Shown one piece after another: positions 44,197 through 53,675 of a stretch of DNA of 63,749 nucleotides. The DNA comes from Halorubrum lipolyticum DSM 21995 (GTDB lineage Archaea > Halobacteriota > Halobacteria > Halobacteriales > Haloferacaceae). Below the pieces are notes generated by a model. It was not told where the DNA came from. It ran no database searches and worked only from the letters and a program-made list of their open reading frames with translations. The stretch is from NCBI RefSeq assembly GCF_000337375.1, contig NZ_AOJG01000039.1:1-63749 (forward strand), read 5' to 3'. The translations under genes and the position numbers were made by a program. Every line of letters begins with the position of its first letter. The first letter of the stretch is position 1.

Positions 44197-47100
44197 GTGT
44201 TGGAGGGAACGGTGATTAGGGCACTGAGAACCTGATTATCGAGCAAGTCGTTCTCGAGGTAGTAGGCGGGCGTGCGCGAAAGGAGTAAGCACTCGTCACA
44301 GTAGTCCTCGCATCGATCGCAGTCGGCGACCTCTTCGACCCGGGCCTGGATGTCATCGAGCGCGTTCCAGACCTGCCAAGCGATCCCGTTCCCACCCTGG
44401 CGGCTATCCACGATGTTAACGCTGATTGTCGATTCAGTCTTGTCTGTATCGACTCGGAAATCCGACCGTTCGCATTGTGCAACGACGGCAATCGCTTTCT
44501 CGAGGGCCTGCTTCAGGCTAACAAGCGCCTGTGGCCATATCTCCTCATCGTCACCGACATCGAGTCGATTGGCAACGTCATTCTGGTCGAACTCGAGAGT
44601 CAGACCCTGCGTATGATACTGTTGGCCGACGGGTGCGTACTCTTCGGTCTCGCTTTCCTCGAGGCGGTCCTCCCACGATTTCCCGCTTTCAGGCGCCGGC
44701 GAAGACGGATCGCGCTCGATGAGGGCTTGCGACCGAAGGACCGACTTATCGGGGCTCGACGAGTGGCGGCGCTCGAACGCGTACACGAAGTCCGTGACAT
44801 CGAGTTCCCCGTAACTTGCCTCACAGTCCAGTCCGAACACAGTCATCGAGGCGGTCTTTTGCGGGGGAACGTCGCTATCGGAGACGGCAGTCGTCATCAA
44901 TCCACGAGTGTTGTATCGCTTCTGTCCGCCTCGTGCTGGTTTACACTCGACCGAACTCACCCCATGAACGTTCGTTTCTTCGAGGAGGGTATCACAGTAC
45001 GGACACTGCTCCGTGTCGAGTTCGTAGCTTTCGAACGGACGCTCACAGTCCTCGTTCGTACACACCATAACCGTCGTGAGCGGTGTCGAACTTCCGCGGA
45101 CGTCATCCACGATGTAGTCCGTACCGTGGAGGGTGACGAGCGATCCCAAGTCGTTCTCCGGGCCGGGGAACATGTCGTAGAGTCGACCGGACCCCTCGAA
45201 CTCGATCCCCTCGGAACGTCCCGAGAACTTCACGGGGAACTGCTGGCCGAAGCTGCGGTAGTTCGCTAGATAACCGAGGCGGCCCAGCCATTGATCGAGG
45301 CGGTTGTTCGATTCGGTGAACGCTTTGTTGGTCTCCGCCGACCCCGACATCGATATGATCTGTGAGAACGTTTTCTCGATACGGTGAGGCATCGAAAGAG
45401 GTCCACTGTCGACGAACACGGACTCGAACGCGTCGATGCCCTGTTGACCGAAGATCGACCGCAGATGTCGCTCGAGTGCTTCTCTGCGTTCCGCAAGCAG
45501 GAACTCCTGGAGAATATCGAGGCTCTCCTCGACACTGTGGACGAACGCGTCCAAGTTCTGGTTGGTCTCGTTCAGGAGGTACTTCCTCTCGAAAACGTTG
45601 GAGGGGTGCGGGTTGCGGGCCAGATACGCGAACGTCTCAGTCACGACATGGCCAGCGAGGAGCTCTTCGAACTCGTAAGGGTCAGGGACACGGACGGGTT
45701 CGAAGTCATCGAGGAACGTTTCGAGATTCCCGTAGTAGTGCCCGTCAACCGGGTGTTCGCCCCGAATGGCGGTGGCGACGAGTGAGGAACTCCCGCGGGT
45801 CCGGCCGGTTCGACCGCTTCGCTGGACGTAGTTCGTAAGCGTTGGTGGAATACCCACTTGGGCGACGGTATCGAGGCTGCCGATGTCGACCCCCAGTTCC
45901 ATCGTCGGCGTCGCGCTGACGATATTGACATCTGGGTCGTCTTTCCGGAATCCCTCCTCGATCGCTCCGCGAAGCGTGTGTGGAACGTTTCCCTTGTGAA
46001 TTCCGACACTGATGAACTCGGGGTCGGCTCCATTCCTTATCGGCGTCGTGATGTCGTGAGCCCAGTGGTCGACGGCATACGACCAGCCGGAGTCGACGTC
46101 CGCATATCCAGGGTCGGCGACGAGCGTTCCGTCCTCGTCACGAGTGAACCGTTGGTACGATTCAATCGGGGTCCCACAGTCGGGACATTCCGTAAGTGAG
46201 GCGTCTCCGACGGGGTACGAGCGGTAGCAGTCTGTACAGAATGACGCCCGCTCTAAGAGCGTAAGCGTCGAGTTGTCGCGGCGCACAACGCGGGTGAGAA
46301 TTCCTGTTTCTGACTCCTCGTCATGAATTCCGGCCTCGTTGAACTCGTCGCGGACTCGCTCAACGTATTCAACGGTTTCCTCTTTCCGGTCCTCACTGAC
46401 GTTCGCGTTCGCTATCGTCTGCCTGACCTCTTCCCACGATTGCTCGACGACGATTGAGTCGTCGAGCAACGCATCAAGGACCTCAGGGAGGACGTTGTAG
46501 ACGGTTTCGGTATCGTAGCCAGAGCGCGACGAAATTCGTTCGGCAATCTTGGGGAGCGAGAGCCCCTCGATGTCGATGGTGTTCTTCGAGAATCCCACCC
46601 GAGGATCCTTCACGAACAGCTTGTAGGCCTCGTGCGCAACGACCCGTTCGGTCGGGTCGTCGAACTGGATGACAGGCTCCGCGGTGACAAGTGCGCTATC
46701 GAGGAGGTTTTCCGCGTTGTGAAGCATCGCGTGAGCTTCGATATCGTCGAGAAGCGTACGGAGGAAGTTGTACGCCGTCCCATCCTCGTCGATCTCGTTC
46801 TGGATGAGCGGCTCCCAGTATGCTTCCCGGAGCTCGTCGGCGACTGCACGGAACGCCTCGTAGTTGCCGGCGCTGCCCCCGTTCTCGATCAGATGTTGTA
46901 CGTAGAGCGTTTCGGCCATCAAGCCGTACTCCGTCCCGATGATGCTGTCACCGACAGACTCGGCGGCGCTGTGGGAGTCCGAGAAGACGAGCGTCTTCTT
47001 CGACGGGCTTGTTCGGCAGACCTCCGTCAACATGTATGACAGAAGGCTCGTCGTCGGCACGCCGATATCTGTGAGCCGGGGCCACTGACCACAGCCCGGG

Positions 47101-48923
47101 CAGTCGTCGACGGGGGCAGCATGGTCGAACGGTCGGAAGCTCTCCTCGTCGTCGGCCGTATCGTGTTCGACAAACGGATAGTGACACCGCTTACAGAACT
47201 GGATCTCCGCGTTTCGTGTATCGCACACCGTGCAGTGTTTATCCCGCGTAACGTCGCTGCAAGACTCACAGAGGTAAGCCTGGGTCGGCGGCTTCAGGAA
47301 GACGTGGTACTTCTCCGTCACCATCCCCGCAAGGCGACCGAACGCCATCACCGCGTCCAGCACTCCGGCGGTCTCGTCGACACCTTCGTCGGCGAGCTCT
47401 GCGAGGAGTCCGTCATAGTGTCTGAACCCGACGTCGCCGGTCGTCCCTTCGTCGAACCAGCTAGCGAACGCCGCAGCCTCGGGGACCTGCGAGGTGACGA
47501 AATCGAACCACTCGCTATCGAGGCCGCCGGCCTCAAGCAACGTGTCGGCAAGATGGTTCTGTCCCGATTCAGTGGATGCAACCTCCGACACCGAGTCGAA
47601 CGTGTTGTCCGCAAGGAGAGCATCGACTTCGTCAGTGAGAGGGTTCCGAACCCAATCGAGGCTTGATGGGAGGGTTACGACATCCGCAGCACTGACAGAC
47701 ACGAGACCGACTTCGCTGACCGTTTCGTAGGCATCCTTGAGGCCGGCTTCGGCGAGGTCATCGGGGGTTGATTCGCCGAGGTCGGCAAGGGCGAGTACAG
47801 CGGCGATCTCACCGAGGTCACACGGCGCAAACCGATCGAACGAGGGCGATGATTGTATCGGGAACTTCCGTGGCGTGAAATCGATTGAGTTGATTTCGGC
47901 TTCTGGCGTTCCAGTGAGTTTGTGTGCGAGTTCCCTGGGGTTGTCCACGGTGGCAGAGACCATCGTGATCTGGGGATCTCTCTCGGCGTAGAACGATTTG
48001 AGCCGCTCCGAGAGGAGCCGAACTGAGGCTCCGGAGATGCCGCTCCAAACGTGGGCTTCGTCGAAAACGACGTGCTCGACGGGGTGTTGGCCCGGGTCTT
48101 CTCCGAGTATCTGGCGTGTTTCGGAGTTGTTGCTCACGAACATATGGTCGAGCGCCTCGGGGTTCGTGAGAAGGATATCTGCGCCGTTTCTGATAGCGTC
48201 CCGTGTCACCCGGATCCACGAATATTTGTTATCTTCCGTTCCCACCGTCATGTCGCCGAGCATCCGGAGCTTCTCGCCCTCCTCTCGCGGACATTCGAGT
48301 CCTCGAACGTACGAACCCTCCTCGATTTCGTGTTCACGGGTCCCTATCCGAGTCGGTGTGTCGGAATCCCAAATCCCGATCGTAATCCTGTCTTCGGGGT
48401 CACGGTGGCGGTTAATCCGATCGAGGTACGAAATAAACCGATTGAGCTGGTCAACACCGAGAGTCTTCATCGGGTAGACTATTAGCGACTTCAACCCCGG
48501 TTCGTCTGTGGAGATACAGTGATCAAGGATCGGGAAAAAGAACGACTCCGTCTTCCCCGTCGCAGTTGGCACCGCTAAGACGTTGTCGTTCGAATCAGCC
48601 GAAATCGATTCAATCGTCTCAGCCTGATGTTCGTAAAGCGACCCGCCCGGGTCGCCATCAAATAGGTCACCGATGATCGCGTCGATGAGTTCGTCACTGT
48701 AGTCGAGATCGCCGAGGAACTCTGCCGCTGATCGCTCATGGAATTTCGGAGCATCGACGAACTCGACGTATGGACCCTTTTGTTCGACGATTTCGTTCCG
48801 GATGAACGATGTCGCTTCCTCATCGCCGACTACTTCATCGAGTCGAGTCATTTGGCGGTTCCACCAAGTGATCTCTGCCGCACGGTCAATCGCGGAGTCG
48901 AGTGTTCGCTGTGGTGAATGCAT
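44193..48923 (-). CDS. Giant SF2 helicase with zinc sites and DUF1998 C-terminus (MrfA/Dpd-type)
   Basis: A 1,576-residue helicase. Motif I is VPTATGKTESF (about residue 117), Ia YPMKTLGVDQL, II FDEAHVW (about 288), III VSATVDN, V SATPTMELGVDIGSLD (about 1,000), and VI QRSGRTGRTRG. Zinc-type clusters occur at CESCSDV...CTVCD...CKRCH and CTDCYR...CPDCG. The C-terminus has RQGGNGIAWQVWNAL and CDRC...CDECL, the DUF1998 signature seen in MrfA-like repair helicases and DrmB. It probably fills the DpdE or DpdF helicase role. It is coupled by ATGA to the next gene. Confidence 0.8.
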   Translation of the reverse strand: MHSPQRTLDSAIDRAAEITWWNRQMTRLDEVVGDEEATSFIRNEIVEQKGPYVEFVDAPKFHERSAAEFLGDLDYSDELIDAIIGDLFDGDPGGSLYEHQAETIESISADSNDNVLAVPTATGKTESFFFPILDHCISTDEPGLKSLIVYPMKTLGVDQLNRFISYLDRINRHRDPEDRITIGIWDSDTPTRIGTREHEIEEGSYVRGLECPREEGEKLRMLGDMTVGTEDNKYSWIRVTRDAIRNGADILLTNPEALDHMFVSNNSETRQILGEDPGQHPVEHVVFDEAHVWSGISGASVRLLSERLKSFYAERDPQITMVSATVDNPRELAHKLTGTPEAEINSIDFTPRKFPIQSSPSFDRFAPCDLGEIAAVLALADLGESTPDDLAEAGLKDAYETVSEVGLVSVSAADVVTLPSSLDWVRNPLTDEVDALLADNTFDSVSEVASTESGQNHLADTLLEAGGLDSEWFDFVTSQVPEAAAFASWFDEGTTGDVGFRHYDGLLAELADEGVDETAGVLDAVMAFGRLAGMVTEKYHVFLKPPTQAYLCESCSDVTRDKHCTVCDTRNAEIQFCKRCHYPFVEHDTADDEESFRPFDHAAPVDDCPGCGQWPRLTDIGVPTTSLLSYMLTEVCRTSPSKKTLVFSDSHSAAESVGDSIIGTEYGLMAETLYVQHLIENGGSAGNYEAFRAVADELREAYWEPLIQNEIDEDGTAYNFLRTLLDDIEAHAMLHNAENLLDSALVTAEPVIQFDDPTERVVAHEAYKLFVKDPRVGFSKNTIDIEGLSLPKIAERISSRSGYDTETVYNVLPEVLDALLDDSIVVEQSWEEVRQTIANANVSEDRKEETVEYVERVRDEFNEAGIHDEESETGILTRVVRRDNSTLTLLERASFCTDCYRSYPVGDASLTECPDCGTPIESYQRFTRDEDGTLVADPGYADVDSGWSYAVDHWAHDITTPIRNGADPEFISVGIHKGNVPHTLRGAIEEGFRKDDPDVNIVSATPTMELGVDIGSLDTVAQVGIPPTLTNYVQRSGRTGRTRGSSSLVATAIRGEHPVDGHYYGNLETFLDDFEPVRVPDPYEFEELLAGHVVTETFAYLARNPHPSNVFERKYLLNETNQNLDAFVHSVEESLDILQEFLLAERREALERHLRSIFGQQGIDAFESVFVDSGPLSMPHRIEKTFSQIISMSGSAETNKAFTESNNRLDQWLGRLGYLANYRSFGQQFPVKFSGRSEGIEFEGSGRLYDMFPGPENDLGSLVTLHGTDYIVDDVRGSSTPLTTVMVCTNEDCERPFESYELDTEQCPYCDTLLEETNVHGVSSVECKPARGGQKRYNTRGLMTTAVSDSDVPPQKTASMTVFGLDCEASYGELDVTDFVYAFERRHSSSPDKSVLRSQALIERDPSSPAPESGKSWEDRLEESETEEYAPVGQQYHTQGLTLEFDQNDVANRLDVGDDEEIWPQALVSLKQALEKAIAVVAQCERSDFRVDTDKTESTISVNIVDSRQGGNGIAWQVWNALDDIQARVEEVADCDRCEDYCDECLLLSRTPAYYLENDLLDNQVLSALITVPSNT

Positions 48924-48983
48924 TAGAAAGTTAGAGTAGTTATTACGAGATGTTTCTGTGGTTGTATTTCTTCCGTCTCCTGA

Positions 48984-51900
48984 TTATCCGCCGACATCAA
49001 GTTTGATTCGCATCGCCACCTGTTTGCTGACTCCGTCAACCTCGGCGAGATCGTCTACTGATGCCTTCTTCAGTTTGCTTCGCGTATCGAACCCTGATTG
49101 ACGAAGCGATTGTTCAATTCTGTCTGTGACACCATTTACGTCTCTTAGCTCTCCTGAGCCGGTGTCCGTGTCTGTAGAGACGTTCTCTCCGTTGGAAGTC
49201 TCTGAGTTGTCGTCCTTAGCGGGGTCGGACGGTGGCTGGAAGGATTTCGTTTTATCAAAGGCTTGCTCGGTGGCTGCCGTGTACGTGTCAAAGTAGTTGG
49301 CGATGGTACTAGCAGTCACATGACCATGTTCGTTCATTTCAGCAGTAGAGGGTTTGTGACCGAGTTCATTGGCCACTCGGTGTAGGTCTTCAATAAGTCG
49401 GGCTTCGTTGTCGATTCCGGCCGCATCAAGGCAATTCTGCCAGGATCCGAACACACGAGTGATATCGTTAACTGAGTACTGTGTGGTGTCGCTTACGTCC
49501 GTTGCCTTGAGCGGTCGTTCAAATGTTCCGGCAACGTGTTGAACTGCGTCAAGGAGGTCACGGCGGCTTGGAGTACCGCTGCTTCCTGTGGTGGTTTCCC
49601 CACTACTCGATGTTTCGTCTTCGCTTGGCGATGACGATGAAACGGAGTCAGACGTATTGTTCCGTGAGCTGGTATCGATTCGTTTGGCTTGGAAATCTTT
49701 CGTGCTACTGAGCTCCTGACCAGTCCCCGCGTCTGTCTCCCATCTTTTGTGTCGAGCTTGCTCAATTGTGTATGTGGCCCCGATGGTCCACTCCAGCGAG
49801 AGGTTGTGTGTTGTCCAGATGTCAAGCGGCAGTTCGCTACCGTCTTGGAGTTCTACTTGGAGGCAGGCGTCGCGTTTGCTACCGGGATTCGAGTCAATTT
49901 CGAGGACGGTGATTGTTACTTTGTCGACGCGGCCGTCGGGCAGCGAAACCGTCGAGGATGCGGAGGATGTCGTTTTATCAGACACCGGCTGGTCTGTCTC
50001 GCGGTGCCCGGTAGTCCCTGTGACCGGACCGGTATGGTCATCCGGTGGTTGTGATCGCTTTGGGTTTCTCGTGTTTACTTTGTCTACTGTTTCAGTGTCA
50101 ACAAGTTCTGCTTCGATGAGTGCATCCTCTATACTTCCAAAGGCATCTTCGTATTCATCTGGGTGGTGACTGCCGACGGAATACAGAAGTTTTCGATCGA
50201 TTTTGTCCCAGTCGCTCGCAAGGTTTTGGAGCTCGGTGATGAGCTCCTCTTGTTCCTCTGTTAGTGATGATTGATTTATTTTGAACGTTTCCACTGTGTC
50301 TTCGTCGGCCACACCTGCTTTGACGAGTGCGGCGTCTAAACTCCCGAAAGCGTCTTTGTACTCGTCCGGATGGTGATCACCAACCGAGTAAAGGAGCTTT
50401 CGGTCGATCTCGTCCCAGTCGCTGGCTAACTCCCGTAGTTCGCTGATAAGGTCATCGGGCGTTGAGGTCTCGCTGCTTGTTCTCGTGGTGGTCGTGTCGG
50501 GATTCGAGGTACTGGACGATGTACTAGTTGTGTCCGCTGTCTCGTCTACATCTTGTGTGGCAGTGGTAGGGTTGCTCTCTGTGGGTTCGGGGCCAGTGTT
50601 AGTCGACGGTGTTGGAGACTGTCCCGAGTCATGGACACCGGCGGCAGCGATCGCGGCGTCGAAACTTCCGAAATGTTCGCCGAGTGTGGCTGGTGTGAAG
50701 TGGCTGTGCGTGGCGATATCTCCCATCGTTGGGACGCCGTCGACTTGGTCAGCAACGCGTTGTACGTCACTGATTACACGTTGGTCTGGGTCGATGTCGG
50801 CGGCGTGTAGCGCATCGGTCCACGATTCGAACGCGTCCGTGTAGCGTGCGGACGCGTATCTGCTGTGTGTGTCCATCTCACTGAGGGTTGGATATCCGGC
50901 AAGGACACCGTCAACACGCTGAATTTCGGTACGGAGTTCGTCTCTGCTCGGAGTTCTCGGCTCGTCGGACGACTCAGCGGGCTCTGTGGTGGTGTCGGAT
51001 GCCGTTTTTTCGGCCGTGTGCGCGCTCAGAGCAGTGTGGCTTGCATTCGGTAGCGTGATCGTGACCGTGTCCTCTTCGCCTGGAATATCGTGTGTTTGGT
51101 TCTGGTATCCGGCCCGGGAAACGAACAGGCATGGGTCGCTTCCGGAGGTGGGGGGCGTGATGGTAACGGTGCCGTCCGCGTCGGTAATCTGCTCGGCTGA
51201 GTCCGTGGTGGTTTCGGCGATGACTGCGGCGTTCTTAATCGCCTCACCGTCGGTGTCAGTTACAGTGACGGTGAGACGTGTCGGAGCAGAGTCGGCTGTG
51301 GCTTCGGAGGGCTCCGGAGTAACGGTATGACTGACAGAGTCTTGGACGGGCATTATGCCAGGAGTGAGCGATTCGGGCTGCCAGTACGTTGTAAGTACAG
51401 GTTGCTCCCGAGCTTCGTCCAGTGTCGATTCAATCTCGTCGATCAGTTCATCTAACAAAGCGCGGGCGACGTCGTCGTCAACCATGTCGCTTGTATCGCG
51501 GTTGTCGGCGATGGTGGCGCGTGCTCCGGCAGTCTCCAGTTCCCGGAGTATTTGACTGGTGGTGTCGCTGACGGCGACGAATCCGGGGTGTTCGCGGAAT
51601 CGGGAACCGAGTGCGCGGAATTCGCTGGCACGGCGGAGGAGTCGTCTGCCGTCCTCGCCGGGGATTCGCGCGTCGGTCTCGCCCGGGATGGTGACGACGT
51701 GGTAGAAGTGCGCGTGCTTGTTACCGGTCGGGTTCCGGAGTATCCGGCCGATGCGTTGAATGAGTGACGCGTTCACCCCGCCTTTAGCGAGGTTCACGGC
51801 GATCCCGGCGTCGGGCAGGTCAACGCCGACGCCGAGCACGTCTCCTGGTCCGACGAGCACGCCGGCATCTGCTTGTTTGAACTCCGTGATCGTGTCGTAC

Positions 51901-53645
51901 GGCGCGGCTTCGTCTTTCGCCGGCGTGTACACGGTGTTCGCGTCGAAGTAATCGACAAGATATTCGGAGACTGCGTCGGCTTGTGCGTAACTCTGAACCA
52001 GCACGACGGCCTTCCGGTCCGGGACGTGTTCGGTGAGGAGTTGCCCGATTATGTTGTGCGGCGGGTTCAGTTGCCAGCGTTTCGGTCGGCGGGAGAACGC
52101 GGCGGTGGCGAACGTGTCGAACGCTTCCGACTGATCCCGCGCGTCTTTCCCGTCTTTGCTCTGTGCGAACGACCGGAGGTCCCGGAGCGTTTCGAACGTG
52201 TCCGGGACGGTGGCTGGGACGTCACCGGAGAGTTCCTGCGGCGTGAATTTGTGCGTGTTGGTGTCGTATGTCGGTGTGAGCGTGGTGGTCGAGTCTGCGA
52301 CACCGGCAAGCGTGTCGTCGGAGTTACTCGCGGCGTAACACACGTCCCACCGAAAATCCGCGATGACGTTCTGCTCGCGGGCTTCGGTGATACCGAACTC
52401 GATACATTGAGCCAGGTTCGCTTCGAGCGCGTCTTTGACGCCGGAGTCGCCGAGCCACTCGTCATCGATCGACCCGGACATCGCCAAGACGCTGTCGGCG
52501 TTCGTCGTGAGGTCATCGAATAAGTCACGCCACCCGCGACTGCCACGCCGCCCGCTGCTGTATCGGTGGGCTTCGTCTAAAATGACGAGGTCGTAGTGCA
52601 GCCCGGGGTCGGCTGCGAGGAGTTCCTGTGCGGTGCGGAATTCGATGTCGCCCCACGCCAGTTCGATGTGCCGGTCACCGTCACTGCCTGTTTCGGTACG
52701 GCTCCGTGGGATGTTCAGATGCTCGTCGAACTCGCTTTGCCACTGTTCAAGGAGTAAATCCTGTCCGGCGACGATAAGCACGGTTGCACGGCCCGTCGGT
52801 GATCGTGTTGCTGCCGGGATGCCAGCCGTGTCTGCAGGGTGTAAATCGCCGAACAGGTGCGCAATGGCGGCGAGGCCGAGCACGGTTTTCCCGGTGGCGG
52901 TCGCCATGTTCACGTACCCGGTCGTCCCGTTGGCGACCCAGTTCGCGATCGCGCGTTGCTGATGGTCCCACAGTGGCGTGACCATTTGCGGTCTATCGAG
53001 GTGTGTTAATAGGCTATCCCCGCCGATACTGTTTCCAGAGTCCGCGGTGATTGAGTCGATGAGAATATCTGCGTAGTTCGTTACGGCCGGGTCGGAGAAC
53101 AGTTGATACAGCAGGTCAGCGACGGCTTCCGGTTGTTGCAGTGGCTGCCGAGACAACTCTTCGTCGCCGTGTTGCGTGATGAGTTTCTCGATGAGCGCTT
53201 CGGTTGCGCGGTTGAGATCTCCAATTTCGCTGTCGTCTAACCCGAGTTTCGTGAGTTCAACGCGGAGTTCATTGAGTCGGAAGACCAAGTCGCCGATGTC
53301 GCTTGCGTCGTATTCAGTGATGAGTTGTGGCAGGTCTGACTGTGACCCAGCAAGGGCTTGCAACCCGTCAACATAGTGTGATCCGCACGCCGTACCAAAA
53401 TCCATACGGCCGATCGTCGCTCCGTGATCGAAGGAAGCGTCAGTCGTTCCGAGCGCGACGCCGTACGTAACATCTATCGCGGCGCGGTCAATCTGTGATG
53501 GCCAATCGCCCTGTGTCAACGAGTTTTTGGAGAGCCGCGCGTCATAGAACTGCTCGTCAAGATCCGTGTACGAAGTACGATCATCGACTTGATTTTTGAA
53601 CGGATCCATTATTGAGGTGATAACTGCTTGCCATCCTGTCATCAA
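48984..53645 (-). CDS. SF2 helicase with PEGA-like, homing-endonuclease-repeat, OB-like and HhH modules
   Basis: A 1,553-residue mosaic protein. The N-terminal half is a type-III/SNF2-like helicase: motif I ATATGKTV (about residue 248), II ILDEAHRY (about 357), VI QRIGRILRNPTG. Then come a carboxypeptidase-regulatory-like beta domain (about 51,040-51,310), several SxxxALxAAGI repeats like the homing-endonuclease-associated repeat, two nearly identical repeats (about 50,130-50,250 and 50,335-50,457), an OB-like domain (about 49,677-49,937), and C-terminal helix-hairpin-helix. Thr/Ser/Asp linkers separate modules. Start may be 53,645 or 53,609. It precedes the giant DUF1998 helicase by 60 nt. 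Confidence 0.75.
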   Translation of the reverse strand: MMTGWQAVITSIMDPFKNQVDDRTSYTDLDEQFYDARLSKNSLTQGDWPSQIDRAAIDVTYGVALGTTDASFDHGATIGRMDFGTACGSHYVDGLQALAGSQSDLPQLITEYDASDIGDLVFRLNELRVELTKLGLDDSEIGDLNRATEALIEKLITQHGDEELSRQPLQQPEAVADLLYQLFSDPAVTNYADILIDSITADSGNSIGGDSLLTHLDRPQMVTPLWDHQQRAIANWVANGTTGYVNMATATGKTVLGLAAIAHLFGDLHPADTAGIPAATRSPTGRATVLIVAGQDLLLEQWQSEFDEHLNIPRSRTETGSDGDRHIELAWGDIEFRTAQELLAADPGLHYDLVILDEAHRYSSGRRGSRGWRDLFDDLTTNADSVLAMSGSIDDEWLGDSGVKDALEANLAQCIEFGITEAREQNVIADFRWDVCYAASNSDDTLAGVADSTTTLTPTYDTNTHKFTPQELSGDVPATVPDTFETLRDLRSFAQSKDGKDARDQSEAFDTFATAAFSRRPKRWQLNPPHNIIGQLLTEHVPDRKAVVLVQSYAQADAVSEYLVDYFDANTVYTPAKDEAAPYDTITEFKQADAGVLVGPGDVLGVGVDLPDAGIAVNLAKGGVNASLIQRIGRILRNPTGNKHAHFYHVVTIPGETDARIPGEDGRRLLRRASEFRALGSRFREHPGFVAVSDTTSQILRELETAGARATIADNRDTSDMVDDDVARALLDELIDEIESTLDEAREQPVLTTYWQPESLTPGIMPVQDSVSHTVTPEPSEATADSAPTRLTVTVTDTDGEAIKNAAVIAETTTDSAEQITDADGTVTITPPTSGSDPCLFVSRAGYQNQTHDIPGEEDTVTITLPNASHTALSAHTAEKTASDTTTEPAESSDEPRTPSRDELRTEIQRVDGVLAGYPTLSEMDTHSRYASARYTDAFESWTDALHAADIDPDQRVISDVQRVADQVDGVPTMGDIATHSHFTPATLGEHFGSFDAAIAAAGVHDSGQSPTPSTNTGPEPTESNPTTATQDVDETADTTSTSSSTSNPDTTTTRTSSETSTPDDLISELRELASDWDEIDRKLLYSVGDHHPDEYKDAFGSLDAALVKAGVADEDTVETFKINQSSLTEEQEELITELQNLASDWDKIDRKLLYSVGSHHPDEYEDAFGSIEDALIEAELVDTETVDKVNTRNPKRSQPPDDHTGPVTGTTGHRETDQPVSDKTTSSASSTVSLPDGRVDKVTITVLEIDSNPGSKRDACLQVELQDGSELPLDIWTTHNLSLEWTIGATYTIEQARHKRWETDAGTGQELSSTKDFQAKRIDTSSRNNTSDSVSSSSPSEDETSSSGETTTGSSGTPSRRDLLDAVQHVAGTFERPLKATDVSDTTQYSVNDITRVFGSWQNCLDAAGIDNEARLIEDLHRVANELGHKPSTAEMNEHGHVTASTIANYFDTYTAATEQAFDKTKSFQPPSDPAKDDNSETSNGENVSTDTDTGSGELRDVNGVTDRIEQSLRQSGFDTRSKLKKASVDDLAEVDGVSKQVAMRIKLDVGG

Positions 53646-53675
53646 CCACCAAATAAAATAGTATCGCCGGTTCCG

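Noticed and set aside
34298-48923. Identification of the operon as DISARM
   Set aside because: The DUF1998 helicase plus PLD pair is similar, but no DNA methyltransferase is seen, and the ATPase, coiled-coil and DpdG-like genes together with DpdA-like genes fit Dpd better. DISARM remains an alternative for individual components.
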